64,000 nucleotides of DNA from Bacillus sp. ZZV12-4809 (GTDB lineage Bacteria > Bacillota > Bacilli > Bacillales > Cytobacillaceae). The stretch is taken from positions 62,001-126,000 of the forward strand of contig NZ_VCRN01000007.1 in assembly GCF_009849585.1 (NCBI RefSeq), read 5' to 3'. Each line of letters opens with the position of its first letter. Positions within the stretch are counted from its first letter, which is position 1. Positions 35,278-45,120 of the stretch are shown one piece after another. The position numbers and the translations under genes are program-made. Under the pieces are notes generated by a model. The model was given only the letters and a program-made list of their open reading frames with translations. It was not told the origin of the DNA and searched no databases.

Positions 35278-35733
35278 ATGCAGCATGGCCAAGAGCATAC
35301 TGATCATGACATGATCAAAATTGAAGTAAATCTGGACGACATCCCTGGAGAATGGCTGGGACATGTTATGGACTTATTGTTTCAATCCGGGGCCAATGAT
35401 GTCTTTTATATACCGATTTACATGAAGAAAAATCGGCCGGGAACCATGCTTCAGGTTTTGTGTGAAAATAAGCTGAAATCCAAGATGATGAATATCATTT
35501 TTAGAGAAACCACCACCTTGGGATTACGATATTACCCCCTTTCTGTAAATCGTCTTGGCCGGACATTTCGAAAGGTCGAAACCCCATGGGGGGCTGTCTC
35601 TGTTAAAGAGGGGCTGATGCAAGGTGAAATTGTTCAGCAAGCCCCAGAATTCAGTGATTGCAAAGCTATCTCTGAGCAATACGGAATTCCATTAAAACTA
35701 GTTTTTCAAGAGGTATGGAAGCAGCTGAAATAA
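35278..35733 (+). CDS. larC2: LarC2, C-terminal part of LarC as a separate gene
   Basis: 151 residues equal to the LarC C-terminal domain: IKIEVNLDDIPGEWLGHVMD, GANDVFYIPIYMKKNRPGTM, RETTTLGLRYYPLSVNRLGR and VSVKEG are hallmark blocks. It has its own ATG and AAGGAGG, so it is made as a free polypeptide that must combine with LarC1 to give a working cyclometallase. It is divergent from larB, the only plus-strand gene in this 24-kb region. The 55-bp gap leaves little room for two promoters. Confidence 0.9.
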   Translation: MQHGQEHTDHDMIKIEVNLDDIPGEWLGHVMDLLFQSGANDVFYIPIYMKKNRPGTMLQVLCENKLKSKMMNIIFRETTTLGLRYYPLSVNRLGRTFRKVETPWGAVSVKEGLMQGEIVQQAPEFSDCKAISEQYGIPLKLVFQEVWKQLK

Positions 35734-35749
35734 AAATCTAACAACCTAG

Positions 35750-35788
35750 CCAAAGGACCTCCACCTATCCTAATGGGAGGTTCTTTGG
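35750..35788. terminator. Hairpin between larC2 and kdgA (likely terminator)
   Basis: CCAAAGGACCTCC pairs with GGGAGGTTCTTTGG over a 12-nt loop. The T-tract is poor on both strands, but placement between convergent genes suggests termination. Confidence 0.55.
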
Positions 35789-35820
35789 ACTTGAAGTAAG
35801 TTTCCGAAACCGCCAATAAC

Positions 35821-36450
35821 TCAGAAGTTTATTAATTCGGAAAATTCCTTCGCTTTTTCAGTCAGCTCCAAATAATCCTCATCTGAATTTAACCTTTTTG
35901 CATTTACTAACGAACCGCCTACTCCTGCGGCAACAGCCCCCGCTTTTAAATAATCCCGGATATTGTTGACATCTATCCCCCCGGTTGGCATCATTGGGAT
36001 TTGCGGAAGCGGTCCCTGCAGGCTTTTGAAATAAGAGACACCCATGACATCAGCCGGGAACACCTTAATAATATCTCCGCCATTTTCATAGGCTGTCAGG
36101 ATTTCAGTTGGCGTGAGGGCGCCTGGGATACTGAGGACACCGTATCGTTTTGCCAGTTTAATGGTTTCCGCATTAACGATTGGCGAAAAAATGAACTCCG
36201 CTCCAGACATAATAACAGCACGCGCTGTTTCTGGATCCAGCACGGTCCCTGCTCCTACAATTGCCCGGTTTCCGAACTCTGCTTTTACTTTTTCTATTAA
36301 CGAGCAAACTTTTGGTGTTTCTACGGTTATCTCAAATGTGCTGATACCGCCGGCCAGCAGCGCATGAGCAATTGGCAAAATCTGATCCTGGCGTGCACCG
36401 CGAATAACCGCAACAATCTTGCTCTTCTTTAACTCTTCTATCTTGCCCAC
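35821..36450 (-). CDS. kdgA: KDPG / 4-hydroxy-2-oxoglutarate aldolase
   Basis: 209-residue class I aldolase of the Eda family, splitting 2-keto-3-deoxy-6-phosphogluconate into pyruvate and glyceraldehyde-3-phosphate. Family blocks: VAVIRG, FEITVETP (catalytic Glu), GAGTVLDPE, and the Schiff-base lysine in GGDIIKVFPAD. Last gene of the sugar-acid cluster, 14 bp after the kinase that makes its substrate. Confidence 0.93.
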   Translation of the reverse strand: MGKIEELKKSKIVAVIRGARQDQILPIAHALLAGGISTFEITVETPKVCSLIEKVKAEFGNRAIVGAGTVLDPETARAVIMSGAEFIFSPIVNAETIKLAKRYGVLSIPGALTPTEILTAYENGGDIIKVFPADVMGVSYFKSLQGPLPQIPMMPTGGIDVNNIRDYLKAGAVAAGVGGSLVNAKRLNSDEDYLELTEKAKEFSELINF

Positions 36451-36464
36451 AGTTTTCCTCCTTT

Positions 36465-37418
36465 TTATCTCGTAACATCTTCCTGGCTGCCATCCATAAA
36501 GGACTCAAGATCTGACCGATTAGGCAAGCCTTCTGCATCGCCATTCACCATTGTTACCATGGCTCCCATCGCGTTGCCCTGCAGTGCTGCTTCTTCCAGT
36601 GTTTTTCCGTCAAGCAGTCCTGAAAGGACACCAGCAGCAAATGCATCACCCGCTCCAACCGGATCGATTACCCGCTCAACTGTAAAGCCTGGAATTTTCT
36701 TCACCAAGCCTGAAGATGAAATCAGTGATCCTTCCTTTCCCAATTTCATAATGACTGTTTCAATTCCAAGATCGTGAAATCTCTCCACATATTCCTCAGG
36801 TGAACATGTGCCGAATAAAAACTCTGCTTCGGAAATCCCCGGAAGGACTATATCACTTTCAGAAGCATATTTTTTCAAAAATTGCCGTGCTTCTGCTTCA
36901 TCACGCCAAATTTTCAAACGGAGGTTTGGATCAAACACGATTTTCGCTCCATTTCCTTTTGCTATCCGGATTGCTTTTTCAAACATCTCCCGGCATGAAG
37001 GGCTGAGTCCTGGTGTTATGCCAGTAAGATGAAGATACTCAGCATCTGAAATCGACTCTTCCGAAAGCCAGTCAGCATCCATCCGGCTGGCAGCAGAATC
37101 TTTTCTATAATAATAGACACGAGTGTCTTTCAAGCGCCTGAATTCTTTAAAAAATACGCCAGTCGGGGCTTCTTGATCGCGCGTCACATAGGAAACATCC
37201 ACTCCTTCGCCGCGGATGAATGACAGCATTGCATCACCAAATTCATCCTCCCCAACACGGCTGAGCCATCTCGAACGGTGTCCGAGACGGCTCAATCCGA
37301 TGGCGACATTGGACTCTGCCCCGCCAAATTTCAAAGAAAAAGAATGGGTATGCCGAAGCATTCCTTCCTCATTCGGTGTAAAAAGAGCCATCGTTTCCCC
37401 GATTGTTACAACATCCAT
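36465..37418 (-). CDS. kdgK: 2-keto-3-deoxygluconate kinase (PfkB family)
   Basis: 317 residues. Ribokinase fold with the N-terminal GGAESNVAIGLSRLG motif and the C-terminal DPVGAGDAFAAGVLSGLL signature holding the catalytic Asp. Phosphorylates KDG to KDPG for the aldolase next door. Identification as KDG kinase rests on RVYYYRKDSAASRM and the pairing with kdgA. Confidence 0.92.
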   Translation of the reverse strand: MDVVTIGETMALFTPNEEGMLRHTHSFSLKFGGAESNVAIGLSRLGHRSRWLSRVGEDEFGDAMLSFIRGEGVDVSYVTRDQEAPTGVFFKEFRRLKDTRVYYYRKDSAASRMDADWLSEESISDAEYLHLTGITPGLSPSCREMFEKAIRIAKGNGAKIVFDPNLRLKIWRDEAEARQFLKKYASESDIVLPGISEAEFLFGTCSPEEYVERFHDLGIETVIMKLGKEGSLISSSGLVKKIPGFTVERVIDPVGAGDAFAAGVLSGLLDGKTLEEAALQGNAMGAMVTMVNGDAEGLPNRSDLESFMDGSQEDVTR

Positions 37419-37438
37419 GTCTATCAGCCCTCTTTCTT

Positions 37439-38305
37439 CTATAAATCACCTATTACGTAATTCGATAGTGTTCCGATGTTTTGAATGGTAATACTCATTT
37501 TGTCACCGTCTTTTAGCCACACCTTTGGATCCCGCCCCATTCCAACTCCTGGAGGCGTTCCTGTTGCAATTAAGTCACCTGGCCTAAGCGTCATAGACTG
37601 TGATAAAAAAGAAATAATCTGGGGGATGGTAAAGATCAGGTTGCTTGTATTGGAATCTTGCATATTTTCCCCATTGAGTTCGAGTGAGATTGATAGACTA
37701 TGCGGATCCCCTGCTTCATCCTTTGTCACGATCACAGGTCCTGTTGGCGCAAAAGTGTCTGCTGTTTTGCCCCGGGACCACTGGCCGTCTTTAAATTGCA
37801 AATCGCGGGCACTAATATCATTCATGATTGTGTAGCCAAATACATAATCGTTTGCCTTTTCTTCCGTTACCCGCTTGGCTTCTTTACCTATTACAATGGC
37901 TAACTCAGCCTCAAAATCGACTTCTTTTGAATTAATGGGTATCTCTACAGCATCATTATGGCCGACAATAGCGTTTGCATATTTCGAAAAGATCACCGGC
38001 GAGGAGGGCGGTTCCATACCGGTTTCCCTGCAATGGTCAATATAATTCAGTCCGACACATATGATTTTTTCCGGCGATGGAATAGGCGGAAGAAGCTTCA
38101 CATCAGAAATTGGAAAAACAGCATCTTCACTGTCACGCTCAATCAGGTTTTCAGCAAGCGGCAGCAGCTCTTTACTTTTTTCGATGAAGGTTTTCAGGCA
38201 CGAAGGATATTGATTTCCGTCCAGCAAAGTTAAGCTGATGACTTTTTCTCCCTTAACAACGCCTATATGCTTCTGTGAATTAATAGTGAAGGCAGCCAGT
38301 TTCAT
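37439..38305 (-). CDS. FAH-family hydrolase (acylpyruvase-like)
   Basis: 288 residues. The core GLNYIDHCRE, DFEAELAIVIGKEAKRV and GTPPGVGMG are classic for fumarylacetoacetate-hydrolase proteins with a divalent metal held by the E-E-D set. In sugar-acid clusters such enzymes hydrolyse 2,4-diketo-3-deoxy acids or dehydrate 2-keto-3-deoxy acids; which applies here is not readable. ATG 38305 with AGGTG upstream is preferred to a GTG three codons earlier. Confidence 0.85.
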   Translation of the reverse strand: MKLAAFTINSQKHIGVVKGEKVISLTLLDGNQYPSCLKTFIEKSKELLPLAENLIERDSEDAVFPISDVKLLPPIPSPEKIICVGLNYIDHCRETGMEPPSSPVIFSKYANAIVGHNDAVEIPINSKEVDFEAELAIVIGKEAKRVTEEKANDYVFGYTIMNDISARDLQFKDGQWSRGKTADTFAPTGPVIVTKDEAGDPHSLSISLELNGENMQDSNTSNLIFTIPQIISFLSQSMTLRPGDLIATGTPPGVGMGRDPKVWLKDGDKMSITIQNIGTLSNYVIGDL

Positions 38306-38324
38306 ATTCAGCACCTATCCTTTC

Positions 38325-39284
38325 TTATGTCAGGGCATAAGGTGTTTTTTCACCCTTTAAGACCTGAACGATATTTTTCGCAGCCTTTTGGCGAAGCTCC
38401 ACCATGGCTTCCTCTGAATACCAGGCGCTGTGCGGAGTAATAATGACATTGTCCATATGAAGAAGCGGGCTATCGATGCTAATTGGCTCATCTTCGGTTA
38501 CATCAAGTGCTGCACCTGCTATGATGGCTTTTTCAAGCGCTTCTATCAGGGCCTTTTCATCAATGATCGGACCTCTTGCAGTGTTAATAATGACAGCATT
38601 TTTCTTCATTTGGCTAAATCGGTCTGCATTTAATAAATGGAAGGTATCCTTAATAAGCGGAACATGTACCGATAAATAGTCGGCTTCCCTAATGATTTCC
38701 TCCAGCTCCATTTTCCGCACCCCGGCTGATGCCATATCCTCTTCGGAAACAAAGGGGTCATAGGCGGCCAATTTAAAACCAAGAGGCTTTACCTTTTCAA
38801 TAAACCTCCTTGGAATGCGTCCGAACCCTAGAACACCAACTGTTTGATTATTAAAACGGTGAATTGGGACACAGGCTTTGAAATCCCAATTTCCTTTTTT
38901 CACTTCATTATTTAACAGGGATACTTTACGTGCCCAAGATAATAGAAGAGCTAGGGCATGGTTCGATACCTCTTCCATCCCATAATCAGGAACATTAGCT
39001 ACGATAATGCCTTTTTCATTGGCTGCATCTAAATCAATGGTATTCACACCAACACCATAGCGGGAAATCACCCTGGCATTTCCAAGGGATTCTATTACAC
39101 GTCTGGAGATTGGTGCATATTGATTTAAAAGGGCATCTGCATGCTTAGCCTGCGCGATTACCTCATCTTCCGTTTTGCATTGTGCTTTGACGAATTCTAT
39201 ATTAAGGCCGCTTTCGGTAAATACTGCTTCCTCATATTTGAGATTTTCAAATTCAAAATCTGTTATAAGTACTTTATATGTCAT
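38325..39284 (-). CDS. D-2-hydroxyacid dehydrogenase (CtBP-like)
   Basis: 319 residues. NAD(P)-binding GFGRIPRRF (one step off the usual GxGxxG), substrate Arg in INTARGPIIDE, Glu in DVTEDEP and the catalytic His in ITPHSAWYS. Reduces or oxidises a 2-keto acid; in this setting it may handle glyoxylate, hydroxypyruvate or a ketoaldonate. ATG 39284 has AGAGGTG six bases upstream. Confidence 0.88.
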   Translation of the reverse strand: MTYKVLITDFEFENLKYEEAVFTESGLNIEFVKAQCKTEDEVIAQAKHADALLNQYAPISRRVIESLGNARVISRYGVGVNTIDLDAANEKGIIVANVPDYGMEEVSNHALALLLSWARKVSLLNNEVKKGNWDFKACVPIHRFNNQTVGVLGFGRIPRRFIEKVKPLGFKLAAYDPFVSEEDMASAGVRKMELEEIIREADYLSVHVPLIKDTFHLLNADRFSQMKKNAVIINTARGPIIDEKALIEALEKAIIAGAALDVTEDEPISIDSPLLHMDNVIITPHSAWYSEEAMVELRQKAAKNIVQVLKGEKTPYALT

Positions 39285-39311
39285 TCTTTTCACCTCTTAA
39301 ATAATAGTAGA

Positions 39312-39344
39312 AATCCCTGGAACGGATTGGACCGCTCAGGGATT
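39312..39344 (-). terminator. Hairpin within the sugar-acid cluster
   Basis: AATCCCTG ... CAGGGATT, 8-bp stem with a 17-nt loop and only a weak T-tract; could be an attenuating or RNA-stabilising structure. Confidence 0.4.
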
Positions 39345-39349
39345 GAAAA

Positions 39350-40297
39350 TTATTTGGCCAGCGTTTTTTCAGCCTTCGGAACACCAAGCCCTTCTGCACC
39401 CAGCTTTGAAGTAACAGCTTCGGGATAATATCGTTCAATCATTTGAATACCGATGGAAGCACGGCGTACACGCTCTTTTACGAGTGAGATATTCGTGCTT
39501 TCCCATTGCTTTCCGGAAGGATAAACATCCGGGTGATTGCGAAGGCCAAATTTGATATAAACCGGAGCGAGAACCCGAATGATTTCCGGGATTTCGTAGT
39601 AGCGCAGGAAACCCCCGAAATTATCCGGAACCTCCACATACAAATCAATCGGAATATCAATGGCCTGACGGATTGCTGCAAGCTTTGCGAGCGGTAATGC
39701 AGAAGGTACATTATACGTATCTGCTCCGATATCCTGCATCAGTTTTACTGAAACAGGGTTCGCTGAGCCCATTTGCACAGATACCTTTACAACGAAGTCT
39801 TCCGGAAGCTGGCCTTTTTTCTTCATCTCCTTTGTTAAGAGAAGAAGTCCCTCATCAGCTACAAGTGCTCCTCTTAAGCCCAGTTCAGCACCGCGCTTTA
39901 AATCCTCCATAGCATAAACAAGCTGATCCGCTCCCTCGTGGCGAAGCGCCTGTGATTTCCCCCCCGCTGTAAACGGGGCTGCACTGATATCCCAAGTGCC
40001 TCTTGGACCAACAAATAAGCTTAGCTCCATTCCCCGTTCTGCTGTCAGTTCGCACATTTCTTTGATTTCCTCATCAGTCTGGAGCATAATGCCGCTTCCC
40101 TGAGAGACACGGTGTATCGTCAAGCCGAGCCGGTCAATTTCTTCAAGCGTAGCTTTTAATGCTTCAGGTCCTTCAACACTCGGAATTTCCACACGGTATT
40201 GGGCACCGTCCGGGAATCTTTTTGCGGAAGTGGGCAATTCTTGAAAATCACTGGATGGATAGCCTAATTGTTCAAGCAGTTCGCGGGATTCTTTCAT
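39350..40297 (-). CDS. Conserved TIM-barrel-like protein, U32-peptidase-like
   Basis: 315 residues, not firmly recognised. The chain reads as alternating beta/alpha units (YRVEIPSVEGPEALKATLEE, GADTYNVPSALPLAKLAAIR, PIDLYVEVPDNFGGFLRYYE) and has a U32-peptidase flavour, but I see no cysteines or zinc site. It overlaps the upstream aldolase gene by four bases (ATGA), so it is translated with it and likely acts in the same pathway. An isomerase or aldolase role is as plausible as a peptidase. Confidence 0.75.
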   Translation of the reverse strand: MKESRELLEQLGYPSSDFQELPTSAKRFPDGAQYRVEIPSVEGPEALKATLEEIDRLGLTIHRVSQGSGIMLQTDEEIKEMCELTAERGMELSLFVGPRGTWDISAAPFTAGGKSQALRHEGADQLVYAMEDLKRGAELGLRGALVADEGLLLLTKEMKKKGQLPEDFVVKVSVQMGSANPVSVKLMQDIGADTYNVPSALPLAKLAAIRQAIDIPIDLYVEVPDNFGGFLRYYEIPEIIRVLAPVYIKFGLRNHPDVYPSGKQWESTNISLVKERVRRASIGIQMIERYYPEAVTSKLGAEGLGVPKAEKTLAK

Positions 40298-41205
40298 AAT
40301 TGAACGCCTTCTTTCGTTTCGATGATTTTTAATAGATTACGAACATTTTCACGCAAATTTGCAGGATATACATCAAACGGTGCACGATGGCCTGCTGCTG
40401 TATCAAACCAGCGCTGATGAACTGCTTCTTTCATGGATGTGAAAAAGGTCGGACAATACGTGTAAACATCCATCAGGCTGGAAATCTGCAGGTGACTGCT
40501 CTGGGCTTTAGCCAGATCCCCTCTTTGATAAGATTCATATAAATCCACCGAGACCTCAGGTGCAAATACTGCGCTGCCATTGATGCTGCCAGCTGCGCCA
40601 ATCATCAGGGCAGGGAGCATGTGCTCGTCAAAGGCTGAAAAAACCAGGAAATCAGGACGGACTTTTTTCACTTCTGTCATTACCTGGCGAATATGGCCAA
40701 AATCACCGACCGTTTCTTTAATTCCAGATATATTCTGATAGTCTTTGGCCAATTTTATGATTAGCTCAACCGGCAAGTTTTGGCCGGTTAATTGCGGAAT
40801 ATTGTAAATAAACACAGGCAGCTCTGTACGGCTGGCAACAGTTGAATAGAAGCGATAAAGCTGATCATCTGAAAGCTTCCAATAATAAGGGCTGACAACC
40901 AGTACCCCATCTGCTCCCAGTTCCTCTGCATAAGAAGTCAGTTCAAGGACTTCCTTAAGAGCCGTATGTCCTACACCAACCATTACTTTTACACGTCCGT
41001 GAATATGCTTAATCATTTCCCTTACGTACAGCTTCCGCTCTTCAATGGAAAGAGAAGAAAATTCACCCGAGCTGCCCATCAGCAATATTCCATGAATATT
41101 CTGTGAAATCAGCTTATCAAGATACCTTCTATTCAGCTCCAAATCCAAATTTCCCGCTTCATCAAATAATGTGACAACCGGGGGGATAATCCCATGAAAG
41201 CTCAT
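40294..41205 (-). CDS. DapA-family 2-keto-3-deoxy sugar-acid aldolase
   Basis: 303-residue class I lyase. GSSGEFSSLS (keto-acid loop), catalytic Tyr in IYNIPQLTG and Schiff-base Lys in ISGIKETVGD are in place. It resembles the YagE/YjhH group, which cleave 2-keto-3-deoxy-gluconate or -pentonate to pyruvate plus an aldehyde; in E. coli these genes pair with an IlvD-type xylonate dehydratase, and such a dehydratase is encoded in this cluster. Dihydrodipicolinate synthase itself is unlikely in this context. Confidence 0.88.
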   Translation of the reverse strand: MSFHGIIPPVVTLFDEAGNLDLELNRRYLDKLISQNIHGILLMGSSGEFSSLSIEERKLYVREMIKHIHGRVKVMVGVGHTALKEVLELTSYAEELGADGVLVVSPYYWKLSDDQLYRFYSTVASRTELPVFIYNIPQLTGQNLPVELIIKLAKDYQNISGIKETVGDFGHIRQVMTEVKKVRPDFLVFSAFDEHMLPALMIGAAGSINGSAVFAPEVSVDLYESYQRGDLAKAQSSHLQISSLMDVYTYCPTFFTSMKEAVHQRWFDTAAGHRAPFDVYPANLRENVRNLLKIIETKEGVQL

Positions 41206-41221
41206 CTTTATTCCTCCTCAC

Positions 41222-42370
41222 TTACCATTCGGCGATGCTGCCATCTTCATGGCGCCAAATAGGGTTTTTCCAATCATGTCCGCCTTCAGCTGCCTGCTTT
41301 ACTTTTTCCTCGTTAATCTCTATACCGAGTCCAGGCTGATCCGGAATGTTTACATAGCCATCTTTATAGGCGAATACGCCAGGATTATTAATATAATCGA
41401 GAATGTCCATCCCCTGGTTATAGTGAATGCCAAGGCTTTGTTCCTGGATGATAAAATTTGGAGTGGAGGCATCCAAATGCACCGAAGATGCCAGTGTCAT
41501 TGGTCCAAGAGGACAATGCGGCGCAATCGACACATCATACGCCTCTGCCATTGCGGCAATTTTCTTTCCCTCCAGGATGCCGCCTGTATGCGAAAGGTCA
41601 GGCTGGATAATATCCACATATCCATCCTGCAGAAGCTGCTTGAATCCCCAGCGTGTATACATCCTTTCCCCGGTGGCAATTGGACAGGTTGTATGCAGGG
41701 CAATCTCACGAAGAGCCTCATTGTTTTCCGGCAGCACCGGTTCTTCAATGAACATGGGGCGATAGGGCTCCAGCTCTTTCACCAATGTTTTGGCCATAGT
41801 TTTATGAATGCGGCCATGAAAATCAACCCCAATGCCGAAGTCCCTGCCGAGTGCCTCACGTATGGAAGCCACACGCTCAATAACCGCTTCCACTTTTGAA
41901 AAGCTGTCTATGTAGTTCATTTCTTCAGAGGCGTTCATTTTTATCGCCTGAAAGCCCTGCTCCTGCTTTTCTATTGCCGCCGCAGCAACATCAGCCGGCC
42001 GGTCCCCTCCAATCCAGGAATACACCTTAATCTTTTGGCGCGCCTTTCCGCCGAGCATTTCATAGACTGGTATATTGTAATACTTTCCTTTAATATCCCA
42101 GAGCGCCTGCTCAATCCCGGAGATCGCACTCATCAAAATCGGCCCGCCACGGTAAAAACCGCCCCGATACAATGTTTGCCATATATCTTCGATGTCATTA
42201 GGATTGCGGCCAATAATATAGTCTGATAGTTCATTAACAGCTGCCTTCACTGTTTCAGCGCGCCCTTCGACAACAGGCTCTCCCCAGCCTGAAATGCCTT
42301 CATCTGTCTCTATCTTCAAAAACAGCCAGCGCGGAGGAACTTTATATAATGAAAGCTTCGTAATTTTCAT
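41222..42370 (-). CDS. dgoD: Galactonate-dehydratase-like enolase-superfamily enzyme
   Basis: 382 residues, mandelate-racemase subgroup. Metal ligands fall in [15 protein letters not shown] and GERMYTRWG, and His in APHCPLGPM is the catalytic acid of D-galactonate dehydratase. It removes water from a six-carbon aldonate to give a 2-keto-3-deoxy acid. GAGGTG lies five bases before the ATG. A strong terminator stands upstream of this gene, so it may begin a second transcript. Confidence 0.9.
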   Translation of the reverse strand: MKITKLSLYKVPPRWLFLKIETDEGISGWGEPVVEGRAETVKAAVNELSDYIIGRNPNDIEDIWQTLYRGGFYRGGPILMSAISGIEQALWDIKGKYYNIPVYEMLGGKARQKIKVYSWIGGDRPADVAAAAIEKQEQGFQAIKMNASEEMNYIDSFSKVEAVIERVASIREALGRDFGIGVDFHGRIHKTMAKTLVKELEPYRPMFIEEPVLPENNEALREIALHTTCPIATGERMYTRWGFKQLLQDGYVDIIQPDLSHTGGILEGKKIAAMAEAYDVSIAPHCPLGPMTLASSVHLDASTPNFIIQEQSLGIHYNQGMDILDYINNPGVFAYKDGYVNIPDQPGLGIEINEEKVKQAAEGGHDWKNPIWRHEDGSIAEW

Positions 42371-42390
42371 ATGGGCACCTCACAACTTTT

Positions 42391-42428
42391 TTATAAAAAG
42401 GAGATTTCTAGTTTGGAAATCTCCTTTT
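42391..42428 (-). terminator. Strong terminator between the dehydrogenase and dgoD
   Basis: AAAAGGAGATTT, 9-nt loop, AAATCTCCTTTT: a perfect 12-bp stem followed by TATAAAAAAG. It splits the cluster into an upstream and a downstream transcription unit, though no clear promoter is visible in the 30 bp before dgoD. Confidence 0.75.
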
Positions 42429-42461
42429 CAGACTCTGAATGTTTTTCCCTAATCAGCCGGT

Positions 42462-43928
42462 TTATGAGCCTTTTATGAAAACGGTTTTAATCGCTGTATA
42501 AAATTCTTTTGCAGCTTCACCTTGTTCACGTGAGCCTGTGCTTGAGGCCTTCATTCCGCCAAATGGAGCCTGAAGCTCTACACCGGCGCTTTCCGCATTG
42601 ATCCGGACGAGACCTGCTTCAATTTCATCGATGAATTCCAGAATGGAGCTGATATCGGAAGTAAAGATCGAAGCGCTCAATCCGTATTTTGTATTATTTG
42701 CCAGGTCAATGGCTTCCTCCAGATCAACGGCTCTAATAAGAGCAATCACAGGTCCGAAAATCTCTTCCTGAGCAATCGTCATGTCTGGTGTCACGTCTTC
42801 AAAAATCGCCGGTTTTACGAAGAAGCCCTTATCAAATTCGCCGCCAGTCAGTACTTCGCCGCCATGAACCAGTCTGGCACCTTCATTTTTTCCGATTTCA
42901 ATGTACTTGTTAAATGTGTTGAACTGGCTTTCACTTGCACATGGTCCCATCCAAATTCCTTCTTCAAGTCCATTGCCTATAGTGATTTTTTCAGAAGCCT
43001 CCATTAACTTCTGCTTAAATTCGTTATAAACATCTGATTCTACAATTACCCTGCTTGAAGCCGTACATTTTTGTCCAGAAGAGCGGAAACCGCCGCTGAT
43101 GACTGCTTCAACCGCCTGGTCAAGATTGGCATTTTTCGTGACAATCACAGGATTCTTTCCGCCCATTTCAAGCTGGAACTTGATGCCGCGGGCTGCTGCT
43201 GCTTTCGCTACACCCTGCCCGACAGTTTCTGATCCTGTAAACGTAATAGCGTTCAATTTTGGATGGTCAATCAATCCCTGGCCAATAACAGCGCCTGAGC
43301 CTGTTACAAAATTTAAGACACCTTCAGGGAAGCCGGCTTCTGCAAAGCATTCAACCACCTTTGCAGCTGTAACAGCTGCTTCACTCGCGGGTTTGAATAC
43401 AACCGTATTTCCATATACAAGAGCAGGTGCGATTTTCCAGATAGGAATGGCTACAGGGAAGTTCCAGGGAGTGATAACTCCTACTACTCCAAGCGGTGCA
43501 CGCTTTGTGAACATAAGGGCGTCTTTATCTGTTGATGGAATAACGTCTCCATCTTTGCGCATTCCTTCCCCTGCATAATAACGAAGAATGGCAATGCCTC
43601 GGGCAGTTTCCCCTTTGGCTTCAGGCAATGTTTTTCCCATTTCTCTTGTCATGCTTTCGGCAATTTCATCCAGTCTTGATTCAAGGATGTTTGCTGTTTG
43701 GAACAAGAGCTGGCCTCTTGCGGCCTGGCCAAGCTTACGCCATGCTTTCTTGGCATTAAAAGCTGCTTCTACAGCCCCATTCAGCTCTTCCTCCGCAGAC
43801 TTTTGCACATAGCCTACCGCTTCCTTTGTAGCAGGATTAATGCTTTCAATAACATTTCCGGATGCAGATTCTATCCATTGGTTATTAATAAAGTTCCTGA
43901 ATGTTTTGGTTTCAACAGTTGTTTTCAT
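42462..43928 (-). CDS. 2-oxoglutarate semialdehyde dehydrogenase type ALDH
   Basis: 488 residues, close in length and pattern to B. subtilis GucD. Catalytic Cys in [18 protein letters not shown], general-base Glu in [13 protein letters not shown], and the [12 protein letters not shown] nucleotide-site block are present. Would oxidise 2-oxoglutarate semialdehyde, the end product of pentonate or hexarate dehydration, to 2-oxoglutarate. Start ATG 43928 with AGGAGAG; the longer open frame upstream runs into the UxaA gene. Confidence 0.9.
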   Translation of the reverse strand: MKTTVETKTFRNFINNQWIESASGNVIESINPATKEAVGYVQKSAEEELNGAVEAAFNAKKAWRKLGQAARGQLLFQTANILESRLDEIAESMTREMGKTLPEAKGETARGIAILRYYAGEGMRKDGDVIPSTDKDALMFTKRAPLGVVGVITPWNFPVAIPIWKIAPALVYGNTVVFKPASEAAVTAAKVVECFAEAGFPEGVLNFVTGSGAVIGQGLIDHPKLNAITFTGSETVGQGVAKAAAARGIKFQLEMGGKNPVIVTKNANLDQAVEAVISGGFRSSGQKCTASSRVIVESDVYNEFKQKLMEASEKITIGNGLEEGIWMGPCASESQFNTFNKYIEIGKNEGARLVHGGEVLTGGEFDKGFFVKPAIFEDVTPDMTIAQEEIFGPVIALIRAVDLEEAIDLANNTKYGLSASIFTSDISSILEFIDEIEAGLVRINAESAGVELQAPFGGMKASSTGSREQGEAAKEFYTAIKTVFIKGS

Positions 43929-43947
43929 AATTGAACTCTCCTTTAAA

Positions 43948-45120
43948 TTAAAATGTTGGGCCAATACGCCAAATTCCAAAGTCATGCTGTTTCAAGATTT
44001 CTGCTTTTGTCAATTTGCCATTTGCGACAGCCTGAATCTCCTTCATAATACGTCCGCCGACTTCTCCGACAGTCTCTTTACCGTCTATGATGGTTCCGGC
44101 ATCAAGATCCATGTTTTCGTTCATGCGTTCGAACATTGGTGTATTTGTCGAGATTTTTATCACAGGGGCAATCGGCGATCCGGTAGGTGTTCCGCGTCCG
44201 CTTGTGAATAGGACAATTTGCGCTCCGCCTGCCACCATACCTGTTAACTGTTCGATATCATGCCCCGGCGTATCCATCCAGACCAGCCCTTTTTTGGTCG
44301 GTCTTTCTGCATAGTCAATCACTTCTTCCAAACGCGTGGTGCCCGACTTTGTTGCAGCTCCTAGCGACTTTTCTTCAAGAGAGCTTAGGCCGCCTTCAAT
44401 GTTGCCCGGGCTTGGATTGCCGGTACGGATATCAACACCCATTTGAATGGAGCGGTTCTCCATCATTTTAATGACGGCATATGCTTTTTTAGCAACCGAG
44501 TCATTCGCTGCCCGATTGGCAAGCAAATGCTCTGCACCAATTAGTTCGGTTGTTTCAGCTAAAATGGCGGTGCCTCCCTGTTCAACCAGCATGTCGCTTG
44601 TTCGCCCAACAGCCGGGTTTGCCGAAAGGCCTGAACATGCATCAGAACCCCCGCATTCTGTACCGACTATCAATTCGCTGAAATCACATAGCTCCCGCTG
44701 CACCATGGATGCATCCTGTACCATTTTCACAGCAATTTTTGCTGCTTCGGCAATCGTTTGAAGCGTTCCGCCATGTTCCTGTATGGATACAGTCTCAACC
44801 GGCTTGCCGCATTTGGCTATTTCATCACCAATACGGTGTGCCTGATGGGTTTCACACCCTAGGCCGAGGACGATCACACCGTAAACATTGGGGTTCATTC
44901 CCAGTCCGGCATAGGTTCTCGCTGTCTGGTCATAATCGGTTCCAACCTGCGCGCAGCCATGCTGATGGATGAATGTAACAGTTCCGCTGACCAGCTCCGT
45001 CACCCGCTGTGCCGTTTGCGTCGCGCAAGTAATAGTAGGCAGGATCAGCACATGGTTTCTTACTCCGACACGGCCATCTGGACGGCGGTAGCCCCAAAAC
45101 TGAAGCTTTTCATTGAACAA
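43948..45120 (-). CDS. UxaA-family dehydratase, large subunit
   Basis: 390 residues of the altronate/galactarate-dehydratase C-terminal domain: [58 protein letters not shown]. These enzymes use Fe2+ to dehydrate altronate or galactarate. The TTG at 45120 is chosen because AGGGGTG precedes it by 6 nt and it gives the family N-terminus; it overlaps the small-subunit gene by 11 bp. Two-gene arrangement, whereas E. coli UxaA is one chain. Confidence 0.9.
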   Translation of the reverse strand: MFNEKLQFWGYRRPDGRVGVRNHVLILPTITCATQTAQRVTELVSGTVTFIHQHGCAQVGTDYDQTARTYAGLGMNPNVYGVIVLGLGCETHQAHRIGDEIAKCGKPVETVSIQEHGGTLQTIAEAAKIAVKMVQDASMVQRELCDFSELIVGTECGGSDACSGLSANPAVGRTSDMLVEQGGTAILAETTELIGAEHLLANRAANDSVAKKAYAVIKMMENRSIQMGVDIRTGNPSPGNIEGGLSSLEEKSLGAATKSGTTRLEEVIDYAERPTKKGLVWMDTPGHDIEQLTGMVAGGAQIVLFTSGRGTPTGSPIAPVIKISTNTPMFERMNENMDLDAGTIIDGKETVGEVGGRIMKEIQAVANGKLTKAEILKQHDFGIWRIGPTF

